A DNA stretch of 64,000 bases from Hirundichthys speculiger (Eukaryota; Chordata; Actinopteri; Beloniformes; Exocoetidae): assembly GCA_018398805.1 (NCBI GenBank), contig JAGFBZ010001926.1, positions 1,798,001 to 1,862,000 on the forward strand, in the 5' to 3' direction. The translations under genes were made by a program, and so were the position numbers. The first letter of the stretch is position 1. Each line of letters begins with the position of its first letter. A model generated the notes under the pieces. The model was not told where the DNA came from. It was given only the letters and a program-made list of their open reading frames with translations, and did not search any database. Positions 37,401 to 44,457 of this stretch are shown here, piece by piece.

Positions 37401-38998
37401 CAATGAAACTGACTACAAGGGGGACAGAAAAGACTTCTTCCAGACAGAAGCTGAGGTTTTTCAGTAAAACATTGCATATCATCCAATCTATGAAAACAAG
37501 CCATGTTTTGTCTGCTGTGATCTGAGGTCTCACAGAATGAATCTTTATAATTACTATATACGTGTGTGTGTGTGTGTGTGTAAATGTATTTATTAAGCTT
37601 TCTTGTGAAGTTTATACACATTAGCATGTATAACCCTTTCCTCAAGAAATGAAGACATGAAGATGATTAAATCTGATAAAAATAAAAAGTATATGGTTCA
37701 GTTTTAAATTGTGCATAAAGGTAAAGATATATTTAGATAATGTGCTTGCCTCATAATTTTATAGATAGTAGGCACATAAAAAACAACAGGTATGAGTCAA
37801 ATGCATACAACCACTGAATTGTAAAGTAATTCTGCTGGCTCCTCTTTCTGAGATTGTTGTAGTATGTTTGATACCTCATATGTAAATCTTCTTTTGGACA
37901 AGCATTTCCCGTTTTTCAACTTGACCTATTACATTCTACAGGTGTGGGTTTGAGTTAACAATAAATGGATAAAATGATTACATTTCGCCACAGCTTCATA
38001 ACAGTGCCATGATCAAAGCTGGGGGTGTAAACATGGATGGAAAGTGGGCGAAGAGAGAACTTGCACTTCAATATGGTACACGTCAAGAGCAAGCAAATGA
38101 CTTGGAGAAAACAAGACCCTTTTATATGAATGAACATCTCGACAACAACTTGCTTAAAACACATTGAGGAACAAACGGCGGCATGGCCTGTGCGGGGAGG
38201 GGGAGTGGATGCAGCCAAAACATGGCCTTTAAAAGGATGAATGCACTTCTTGAAAAACAAACAGAAAATCTTATTAATATCTATCCACGTTGCACGTGGT
38301 AATGATGAACCTGTAGATATCATGGCATTTACTCAGCTATTCGAGCGACACGTTAGTTTAATTAAAATATAAGAACCAACTGAGCCACCACTGAGCTAAG
38401 ACTACTAGCACAGAGAGCTCTTGGGAGCCATATTTAAGACAACGTTAGCTCGTGTTGTCTCCCATATAAATAATGAATTATGTTAATATACACTGGTAAA
38501 CAATTGTGAAATTGGGAATTTGGTGCTTAGGGCACTGTTCGGCTGCATTGCTCATGTAAACAATCGAATTTGTGAGAAGTCCACGAAGCCCCCCACCTAC
38601 ATCACGATGCTAGGGTTAGCAGTGTTGGCTAGTTATCGCACTGTAATTAGCAACCCAAATGCTAAAGTGACTTTAGTGGGTTTTTGTCGATTTTTTTCCC
38701 CCACGCGAAGCAAGAGTGTTGGGACAGAGTAAACGAGGTTTTCTCAACCGCGATAAACCATAGTTTTCCTAGGTGCGTGAAAGCGGAGTGGAGAGTTTGA
38801 TATACACTTAAATTTTAGTATATAATGGACCTGTATACTTGAGTCTGTATACCCGGCTTTGCTAGCAATGCTAGCCAGTGATGTTTTGTTATGTAGTTAC
38901 GACTGTTTCTTTAATCAAAACTGCAGACCTTAAGTAAACAGCATTGCTTTACGAAATACTCACTTTACGAAGTGTTTAAGGTCACAAGGCTCCCCCAT
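12197..38998 (-). CDS. setd2: Histone H3 lysine-36 trimethyltransferase SETD2
   Basis: Nuclear enzyme that trimethylates H3K36 on transcribed genes while bound to elongating RNA polymerase II. I rebuilt 21 coding exons on the minus strand: 38964-38998, 29474-29495, 25311-29339, 25046-25177, 24595-24723, 24194-24317, 24020-24097, 23810-23907, 23510-23642, 21933-22067, 21716-21844, 20545-21574, 20376-20424, 20030-20300, 18660-19383, 16943-17068, 14720-14856, 14520-14631, 13177-13251, 12961-13062, 12197-12358. All have AG/GT borders and compatible phases. The exon count equals that of human SETD2. The summed length is 7832 nt; removing one base at each of two frame breaks (exons 3 and 12) leaves 2610 codons, about 2609 aa against 2564 in human. 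Domain order: disordered Ser/Arg-rich N-terminus, AWS, SET, post-SET, middle linker, WW, SRI. Single copy in this window. Confidence 0.96.
14520..14856 (-). CDS. setd2: setd2 exons 17-18: WW domain
   Basis: Exon 17 (14720-14856) starts [20 protein letters not shown], a proline-rich stretch that binds the adjacent WW domain in human SETD2, and continues [20 protein letters not shown]. Exon 18 (14520-14631) completes the fold with [13 protein letters not shown] and gives [15 protein letters not shown]. Both signature tryptophans, the tyrosine triplet and the terminal proline are present. The intron falls inside the WW domain, as in human. Confidence 0.96.
15005..15085. repeat. (TA/CA/CATA)n compound microsatellite
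   Basis: In setd2 intron 16, runs of TATACATA, TA and CATA units follow one another. Low-complexity frames across it are not genes. Confidence 0.9.
15095..15260. mobile_element. Dispersed repeat copy, inverted relative to 57590-57770
   Basis: The phrase 'cgtttatgtttgacttaatctcattatcgcggt..attaccaggatatggaatatcagcctcattcaagtcttgcgagca' reappears as its reverse complement at about 57600-57690. The two copies are about 42 kb apart, in setd2 intron 16 and upstream of upp. The copy here runs straight into the microsatellite. The class is uncertain; a DNA transposon end is likely. Confidence 0.7.
15352..16135 (+). mobile_element. hAT-like element with TTF-type zinc-finger first exon
   Basis: Starts at cagggtttccgttgtccgg and contains a short ORF (ATG 15692) [13 protein letters not shown] followed, one frame over, by [32 protein letters not shown] and a GTGAGT donor at 15970. 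That is the TTF-type zinc finger found at the N-terminus of a hAT-derived protein group (KYxWL, FCxxC, FxxG). The frame break near 15855-15870 and absence of the catalytic part make it a relic. A 'gtccggt' motif recurs near 16127, perhaps the other end. It lies in setd2 intron 16. Confidence 0.55.
16235..16620 (+). pseudogene. Tc1/mariner transposase C-terminal relic
   Basis: The plus strand encodes [18 protein letters not shown] (about 16345-16410), which corresponds to the 'PAQSPDLNPIEHLW' block carrying the last acidic residue of Tc1-family transposases, then QWAKIPPQR near 16480. The upstream catalytic part is absent. It ends close to the 'ccaaaagttattaggttttgg' terminus-like sequence. 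Inside setd2 intron 16. Confidence 0.7.
16943..20424 (-). CDS. setd2: setd2 exons 13-16: RD/RE tract, coiled segment, Gln/Pro-rich region
   Basis: Exon 13 (20376-20424) gives [16 protein letters not shown]. Exon 14 (20030-20300) has a long tract of alternating Arg with Asp or Glu (20150-20250), then [20 protein letters not shown]. Exon 15 (18660-19383) has the very conserved [20 protein letters not shown] helix, a polyglutamine-like run (19235-19280), [20 protein letters not shown] and a Gln/Thr/Pro-rich part ending in [11 protein letters not shown]. Exon 16 (16943-17068) gives [19 protein letters not shown]. Intron 15 (17069-18659) contains a complete hAT element. The RD/RE tract is much longer than in the human protein. 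Confidence 0.93.
17402..18504. mobile_element. Complete non-autonomous hAT element, 8-bp target duplication
   Basis: Terminal inverted repeats read taggggtgtaacggtac at the left and its complement gtaccgttacacccct(a) at the right. An 8-bp target duplication gtaataaa flanks it at 17394-17401 and 18505-18512. The TAGGG-type end and 8-bp duplication are characteristic of hAT transposons. Internally there is no transposase; the right half (18010-18480) is GC- and CpG-rich with 'ttcggtacg' motifs. It lies in setd2 intron 15. Confidence 0.88.
20545..22067 (-). CDS. setd2: setd2 exons 10-12: post-catalytic linker
   Basis: Exons 21933-22067 and 21716-21844 encode [28 protein letters not shown] and [14 protein letters not shown], matching the helical region after post-SET in human. 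Exon 12 (20545-21574) starts [17 protein letters not shown] and continues, one base out of frame, as [15 protein letters not shown], then [29 protein letters not shown], a long acidic stretch, [20 protein letters not shown] and [10 protein letters not shown]. The frame break at about 21519-21530 looks like one inserted base: human reads MLEESKVLPIIQRW without interruption. Confidence 0.93.
22490..22575 (-). repeat. Diverged SINE-like fragment
   Basis: The phrase 'acacacagcaaagggtcacaagcctctgcatatgagctgctgt..gagctatctagcggccc' is a degraded form of a common teleost tRNA-derived repeat read from the other strand. Compare the better copy at 41945-42050. Confidence 0.4.
22720..23300 (+). pseudogene. 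Tc1/mariner transposase relic
   Basis: In setd2 intron 9, interrupted plus-strand frames show [22 protein letters not shown] and a diverged catalytic segment corresponding to the 'QQDNAPVH' block, then '[13 protein letters not shown]'. These fit the middle and C-terminal parts of a Tc1-family transposase. Stops and frameshifts are frequent. Confidence 0.7.
23510..25177 (-). CDS. setd2: setd2 exons 4-9: AWS, SET and post-SET domains
   Basis: Six short exons (25046-25177, 24595-24723, 24194-24317, 24020-24097, 23810-23907, 23510-23642) carry the catalytic core, about residues 1362-1592. The AWS zinc-binding cysteines are in [25 protein letters not shown] and [13 protein letters not shown] motifs seen: [10 protein letters not shown] (S-adenosylmethionine site), [19 protein letters not shown], the catalytic-pocket [11 protein letters not shown], and [12 protein letters not shown]. 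Post-SET follows as [14 protein letters not shown], giving the three zinc cysteines. All key residues are intact, so the methyltransferase should be active. Introns 4-8 are short; intron 9 (22068-23509) holds a Tc1 relic. Divergence from the human core is very low. Confidence 0.97.
25311..29339 (-). CDS. setd2: setd2 exon 3: large disordered N-terminal region
   Basis: A single 4029-nt exon encodes roughly residues 20-1361. It opens with VKVEGLSK and [19 protein letters not shown], close to human KGTKTKVNLEEQGRQKVSF. A Ser/Arg-dipeptide block lies at about 28140-28500, with [14 protein letters not shown] and a run like [18 protein letters not shown]. Near the 3' end come conserved [15 protein letters not shown], and [14 protein letters not shown] leading to the AWS domain. 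The reading frame shifts by one extra base between about 27228 and 27290 (see the finding), most simply in the run at 27261-27269. Otherwise it is open throughout. Low-complexity Ser/Asp/Glu composition is normal for this part of SETD2. Confidence 0.95.
29474..29495 (-). CDS. setd2: setd2 exon 2, a 22-nt microexon
   Basis: Minus strand: acceptor ...gtgaccccag, 22 coding bases (E-E-G-S-G-A-S plus one base), donor gtaagt. It joins exon 1 in phase and continues into exon 3 (V-K-V-E-G). Human SETD2 has a similarly small acidic exon here (..EEEENEA). An in-frame ATG lies upstream at 29516-29518, so this could also be read as a first exon; the exon 1 match favours the microexon. Confidence 0.75.
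29824..31512 (+). mobile_element. Internally deleted piggyBac element with TTAA target sites
   Basis: TTAA duplications sit at 29824-29827 and 31509-31512. The element ends match as imperfect inverted repeats (left ttaacctgataaac, right complement ttaacttaataaac). Inside, an ATG at 30685 opens a 35-codon frame (30685-30792) [20 protein letters not shown] followed by an acidic serine stretch, typical of piggyBac transposase N-termini; the remaining transposase, including the catalytic aspartates, is gone. The left half is GC-richer and might retain the transposase promoter. It is in setd2 intron 1, about 300 bp from exon 2. Confidence 0.8.
32830..33590 (-). pseudogene. Tc1/mariner transposase relic split by another repeat
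   Basis: On the minus strand, 33570-33340 encodes [20 protein letters not shown] and [14 protein letters not shown], resembling the helix-turn-helix N-terminus of a Tc1 transposase. Positions 33125-32990 encode [16 protein letters not shown], the first catalytic Asp block. Between them (33155-33270) is an unrelated fish repeat, and the reading frame is broken. In setd2 intron 1. Confidence 0.72.
33155..33270 (+). repeat. LINE/SINE tail-type repeat inserted in the Tc1 relic
   Basis: ccattcattcattcatcctccataaccgcttcagcctcttcctggtcacagggagactggagcccatcttagctgttactgagcaagaggcaggatac-type wording is a very common teleost repeat tail (ATTC repeats, then 'ctggagcccat..agctgt'). It interrupts the Tc1 relic, so it is the younger insertion. 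Confidence 0.65.
35908..36029 (-). other. Candidate cassette exon inside setd2 intron 1
   Basis: On the minus strand a 122-nt segment is bordered by a strong acceptor (tttctttttgtcag, long pyrimidine tract) and a GTATTA donor. Inserted between setd2 exons 1 and 2 it would bring a TGA 12 codons in, so it would act as a truncating (poison) exon if used. One of its frames is fully open (..[16 protein letters not shown]..), but no homology is recognised. No evidence of use is available from sequence alone. Confidence 0.3.
36309..36926. mobile_element. Complete hAT-type MITE, 8-bp target duplication
   Basis: Ends tagtgctgggcaatatg and catatcgcccagcacta form inverted repeats. Target duplication agtcatcc lies at 36301-36308 and 36927-36934. 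Subterminal 'atatcgtgatatat' motifs are repeated near the right end. It has no transposase; the 80-codon frame inside (36553-36795) is not recognised. Length and target duplication fit a non-autonomous hAT. In setd2 intron 1. Confidence 0.88.
37184..37525 (+). pseudogene. LINE reverse-transcriptase C-terminal fragment
   Basis: The frame contains [20 protein letters not shown] and [13 protein letters not shown], then a run ending [19 protein letters not shown]. These correspond to the thumb and connection part of fish non-LTR retrotransposon reverse transcriptases (the 'LNVSKTKE..DFRR' and 'YKYLGV' blocks). No catalytic YADD box is present. A (TG)n run follows at 37561-37580. Confidence 0.75.
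38964..38998 (-). CDS. setd2: setd2 exon 1 (start codon)
   Basis: The minus strand reads ATG at 38998 and encodes [11 protein letters not shown] plus two bases before a GTGAGT donor. Human SETD2 has MGDFYDPEH at the same place, and phase 2 fits exon 2 exactly (AA + A = Lys). The GC-richer DNA at 39000-39250 just upstream, with many CpGs, is the likely 5' UTR and promoter. An upstream ATG frame in that stretch ends in a stop before exon 1, so a short uORF is possible. Confidence 0.75.
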
Positions 38999-38999
38999 C

Positions 39000-39250
39000 C
39001 TCGAAATAGTCTGTAAGCGCCCCCTTCTACAACATCAAGCAGCAACGTATGCCGACGTCAAATCCATACGGAGCTGTCGGAAATGATCGTCGGCTCGGTA
39101 GCTCGACCACTGCTGTTGCGCCCCAGCTTTCAGCATGGCTGAATGTTGGTAGCATGTGCTTACATAGCCACGATTTTCAAGAGAACGGAAAATACTCGCG
39201 ACAATCAAGCAGACGGTCACTTTTTTTGATCGGGCAGTCAGCTATGAAGC
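39000..39250 (-). promoter_or_regulatory. Probable setd2 promoter and 5' UTR
   Basis: Immediately upstream of the setd2 start codon the sequence becomes GC- and CpG-richer (acgtatgccgacgtcaaatc, gatcgtcggctcggtagctcgacc) than the surrounding 35-40% GC DNA. That is typical of housekeeping promoters. Exact start sites cannot be read. Between here and the rbm12b first exon (41160) lies about 2 kb with T-rich runs (39639-39665, 40207-40216) and no gene. Confidence 0.5.
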
Positions 39251-41159
39251 TGACAATCTGATTTAACTCTCTGGTTGATTTTGAGCACGTCTTTGAAATG
39301 CATTATTTTTGGTGAAAAACAGCAGTTCCTCACTGTTTCCCACTAGCTGTAGCTGCTGCTGTTAAACATCACATGATGTTGTGCACAGCTGGCGCGAACC
39401 GGGGAGACCACTACAGACCGAAAATGTATTGTTGAATAATGGGCAGTGCGGTATATGTGCCCAAGTCTCTAGATTAATTTTATTAGAGAAGACCCGTGAA
39501 AATTATTTTGATTCTGTTGAGAATCAAAACATACATATAGAATTTATCATTGCACGGTTCCCCCAGCTGAGCATCAGCGGTGCACATGTTGCGTTGAATC
39601 TCTCTCTCTTTGTGTATTTTAAATGAATTTATTGTTCTGTTTTTTTTTTTTTGTTTTTTTTTTTTGTAATGTTGATTGAGTCACCTCAGTTTTTTGGTTA
39701 TTACTAAGGTTTTGCAAATGATGTTATCATTTTGTATCACTGTTATTTTAATTGCACTTATAGTTGTCCCCCAAAAAATATTGACTGGCCTTCATCAGAC
39801 TACCATTCAGCTCACCACCTCCTTGACCGTTGCTCTCTGGCAGGCACTTCAGGTCAATTAAAGCTTGAACCACCAGACTCACAGTAAAACAGTTTCATTC
39901 CCTGGGTCATACATGCAATAAACATATAAAGTACAATTATATGCCTCACTGCTACTTTAAGAGCAATATTATAGATGAGTGTAATTGATTTTGGTTGTTA
40001 CAAATCTCTTTGTTGCCATTTTCACATATAATATATCTATGTTTCTTTATATGTGTGTATTTTGGTATATTTGCATCACTTTATGAGCCACTGACAAAGG
40101 GCTCATTAACTTCACCAAACTCCTGAGAAAAAACCCAGTTAAACAGCTATATTGCATAACTGACTCTCAGTTCATTCCAGACCTCTCTTATTAACAAGGA
40201 GATTTTTTTTTTTTTTAACATTTATTTTGTTACATATCAAAACAGTATTTATTTTACAGGAGCATCATGTCATTCAAAACAAAAAAATAATCTTGACCAG
40301 CAGTGGTCAGTGGTCATGGCTGGAGCTGGTCTGCAACAGTTCAAATAATATTATACAGGGGCTGTAGATACATGGGCATTGAATATCTGATATTCTTATG
40401 TTTTGTCAGCAATAGCATGACACACAAGAGAAAGCTTCAATTTGGCAGTACACCTTTTTCCCTGTAAAATTTGAAGGTGTAATTAAAGGCCAAGGGCCTT
40501 GTCTCCTTACTTGATTAGAGACTGCTGCTCAACTTAGGACAAAATGATGATTACTTTTATATTACTAGTGAAGTGATGTAGTAGAAATTACAGTGATAAA
40601 TTAAAACATTTCTAAAGAAGTATTTGTAGGAAGTGCTCTCAGGGAGAGGCTCCAGTGAATTTCATATCATATGATCAAATTCATTTTTGTATTATCTGAA
40701 GAGATTTTATGAGGATCAGAGACCACATGGTACCAGATGGTTATGTGGAAAATTTAGCCTTAGAATACTTTTACAGGATCGGGAAGCTTATGAAATGTGT
40801 AAGCCTAGAACATCTATCCAAATGTAACCATACAAATCGAGAAAAGGATAACGTGTTTAATAAATGTAAACTGACATCCAACTGCATTAAAAACACTGAA
40901 CATGCAATGTAGGTGCTTCAACATATAAACAGTAGATAGACCAGCATGTAAATAACAAGAGGAAAGGAGCTGACTCTCTGTTTGAACAACAACAACAAAA
41001 ATGATAATGATTATTATTATTATTTTTATAATAACAATAATTTAAAAAATAATACAGTTACAGGTATGAAGGGTTTTATTTAAATACACATAGATTTACT
41101 GAGCAGGATGACCCCTTCATAAGGTCAAGAGCTTTTACACGCCCGTACAATAGATGGCA

Positions 41160-41331
41160 GCATGTTAGTTTGCAGCCAGCATCACTTCCAAGAGACAACG
41201 ACGACGAGGAAGAAGAAGTAGCAGTAGCAGCTTCCTCACAAGACTCCCGGCAACGTCAGCCTGAATTTATTACAGGCCCGCTTTACGTCTGTACTCTTGA
41301 TTTTGCACGAGTCTCTGTACTTACTATATGT
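41160..41331 (+). other. rbm12b: Probable rbm12b 5' untranslated exon
   Basis: A GC-richer block with acgacgacgaggaagaagaag and CpGs ends in a consensus donor (tatatgt then gtaagt at 41332). It lies about 3.1 kb before the rbm12b start codon, which is directly preceded by splice acceptors. A short frame through it is not conserved coding. RBM12-family genes usually have a non-coding first exon, which supports the call. The CpG-rich stretch continues into the intron (41390-41830). Confidence 0.5.
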
Positions 41332-41944
41332 GTAAGTTTGATCGCTGGTTAGGTGGTTAATTTATGACAAGAATTTTAAATATGTAATTGCGGAACCGTC
41401 GCTTGCGTCAATGCTACAGCTACACAAGGCCTACTCTGCTACGAGGCTAACGTTAACGTTCATCGACATTTTCTTGTGATGAACGTCGTCCGTGTGAACG
41501 GCAAGGACACTCACTGTGCTTGCTATCTATTGTGCAAACAATGGGCGACAGCTTTAATGTTAATTATTGATTATTTTCCCTTAATTATGACTAACATTGC
41601 CGTTGGTGATGGCGGTGATTTTTAATAACGACGCCGTGATTACCGCGTGCTTTGTCATGTACCTCGGTTTTTGTTGAGCCTTGCGCGAGTGGCGTTTGTG
41701 TCTTGTGTCTTGTAACTTTTTCCGTGGATCCAAAACCTGACAGCTTTATCAGAGTCACGATTTATTAACTAACAGGTCAATGAATATACATTTGCTTGTT
41801 GTGACGGGAAGCTAGCGTGTGGTCTCCCGTTTGCTCAAATATCGCCGAACAGCCCTGATGCCAATTAAATGTGTAAAATAAATGTCTTTAACCTTTTTTG
41901 TTGAATCAGATGTAATCTTGTTTTGTTTTATTTTTTGAATTTAT

Positions 41945-42050
41945 GAGAGTGCGCAGACAATAAAGCAGGGCCGAGAGAGGCAGGGAAAGATATGCAGTAT
42001 AGGGCTAAAAGCCGGGACTCGAACCGGACCTACTGATGGAAGAAATGAAA
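41945..42050 (-). repeat. SINE-like repeat with tRNA B-box
   Basis: On the minus strand the sequence has GGTTCGAGTCCCGGC, a textbook RNA polymerase III B-box, next to 'ttttagcccta' and the 'ctgcctctctcggccctgcttt' phrase. This is the tRNA-derived teleost repeat often seen in introns. In rbm12b intron 1. The rest of 42050-44430 shows nothing recognisable. Confidence 0.6.
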
Positions 42051-44457
42051 ACCCTCTACATGGGGAGCAAATCAGCCAGTATTTACTGCATTTCAAGTCA
42101 TAGTTATTTATTTATTTATTTATTTTAAGGAAAAAAAAACGTCATCTAGAAATATGATGTTATACAAAGAGATATCTAACAGTTCTGGTAATTCAAAGAT
42201 GGGTTTGAATCCAACAACTTAGGCAACAGGGCAGAAAATGGCCCTCATGTAGGTCTGTTGGAAGAGCCAAGCTCCTCAACAAGGCAGCAGACAATACCAA
42301 CCTCCATTTAAACAAAAAAACAAATCACAGATGGCCCATCATTATTTATTCCAAGGCAATAAACGGTCCTTTGTCAAAAGCAGAAGAACTTTGAGGATCG
42401 AGACCGGTAAAAGTACAGACAAGAGTTCCATATAATTCCAAAGGCATTGGAAAGTCTCAGCATTTTTGACTTTCTGTCCTAAAATTTAAAATTATGATCT
42501 CATTTGATGAGACTATATCCTCTGATTATGAATAATACAATTTATATTTATTTAAAAAAATTAGTGCAGTCACTCATATAAAACTGGGGTTCTCAGTGAT
42601 CTGAAACTAAGTACGATGTTGTAGAATTGCATGGTTTTCAGGACCATGCAGTTGATCTTACAGAATGAGCTCAGTAAATCCAGTAATGCAGTAGTTTGAA
42701 CTCTTCTGGTTTTAGGTTATGGTAATTTTAAGGCAAAGTATTATATTACTGACTTACCACTTTGCTACAAGCGAGATAATATCAACTTGATAAGTTATAC
42801 ATATTTGATTGTACTGGGCATGAAGAACAGCCTAAAAAGCCAGCTTTGGAGTTGTCTGATGAGGAAAAGGATCTTTACTGGAAACCATGCTGGAGGATCT
42901 AAGGCAATGCAATGTTACATTGACTGGACCTTAATGATGGACAATCTCTCTGTTCCACTGCCCTGTTTTCTCAGTTTTTGTCCTGCCAAGATGTGGCATA
43001 TCTCATGGAGCTGTCTGTCCAATCAGAATGGCCTACAGGGAGGACATTTTTCCTGGAAACTGCTCAATATGGAACAAGGAGAATATGAACGTACACCATG
43101 GAGCTGGTCCTAACGTAGAGGAATGCAGAGTACAAATCACATTTGGTCATGAATGGCTTGTGGTGGCTGAGACACAATTTGTTTAATGTGTTTGTCACGG
43201 GGATTAATTCATTTAGCTGTAAACAACTATTTAAAAGTTTTGATGGGGTAGTGGTGTCCTTAGCATGGATTTGAAGGTAGTAGCAGAGATGTGCATTAAC
43301 TTAGAATTGGCATGTGCTGATATGCTAGCTATGTTGAAGATTTGTATTGTCAGTTAAAATGACACAATGCTCTCAAGGGATGCACAAGGGAAATTTGAAA
43401 AGTGAAATTTGACAGAGTGAGGAAATAATTATGACTTTCAGTTTTCCAGTTACATGGAACAATTTTGACTTAGTTTGAGAGTAAAACTAGTAACCTGATG
43501 GTTTTTGGAAGTAATATTAATTGGTCAATTTTATGTTGGCTTAATTTCTCAGTTTAAGGGAAAGTCACAAAAATTGGTATGAAAAATAATGAATTTGGTG
43601 CATTTTTTAAGAGCATGCGAGTCCATGTTGTTCACGTTGATGTCTATGCTAGAGGCTACATGGCAGAGCTGGTACTGATCTGGTTGTCATAAGCTGAGTG
43701 AGATGCTTAACAGCTCCAAATATGGTTTTGGTTAATTTTGCTTTGGTCTGAGAGGCTGGTGCTTAAGTGGGAATACAGTGTTACATGTTGCATGTTTAAA
43801 ATGGATCTGCAGAAGTTAAATTGCTAAATTAAAGTGACGTTTTAAGATATTACTGGAGGTAACGGGTAACTTTGATCAATTAATATGTCAGTGTGTTAAA
43901 TATAGGGCTTGATCCTTTTTCAGTTGAAGTTTCTGAGACTTGAGACTACATTGGTTGGATCGTAGCTGGTGCTAAGACAACTACAATTGCCTTTGCTGAT
44001 GGTGGTATACAGCAAGGTAACCATCTTTCCCAAAACACCATTTCTGGACTGGATTTATGATGTGGCACCAATACTCTTCCCTCTTCCATTCCCGTGGCTC
44101 TGTTTGACTTAAAAGGTGGACTTACTTGATGGTGGACTTAATTTTTTTTCCACTCCCCAACCAGTGTGATGCAAAGTTTGTTGATGTGTAGGGAGATTTC
44201 TGCCACTCAAGGCGTGGTTTGTGTTGATGTGTTACCATTAAGTTCAATCACTTAAATTGAGGTGTCTTGTGTGTTTTAATGTGGCTTTTGTGAGCATTAA
44301 TTATAATCACCCTCTTTCTGTCACTTCATTGTTATTGGGGTTTCATGGAGGTTCTATTCGAATGCCAGGAAACTGATGGAGAGCTAGTGACGCTCTGTGG
44401 GCAATAATGCTGTTCTGTACCCCCTCTGTCTGCAGGTGCTGTTGTTTGTTCTTCAGC

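Noticed and set aside
40709..40912. 67-codon ORF between setd2 and rbm12b
   Set aside because: Random-length frame in AT-rich DNA without homology.
41999..42050. A functional tRNA gene suggested by the B-box GGTTCGAGTCC
   Set aside because: No matching A-box at tRNA distance and no cloverleaf; it is a SINE fragment.
42787..43113. 108-codon plus-strand ORF in rbm12b intron 1
   Set aside because: No recognisable family, no splice or start context, composition like the surrounding intron.
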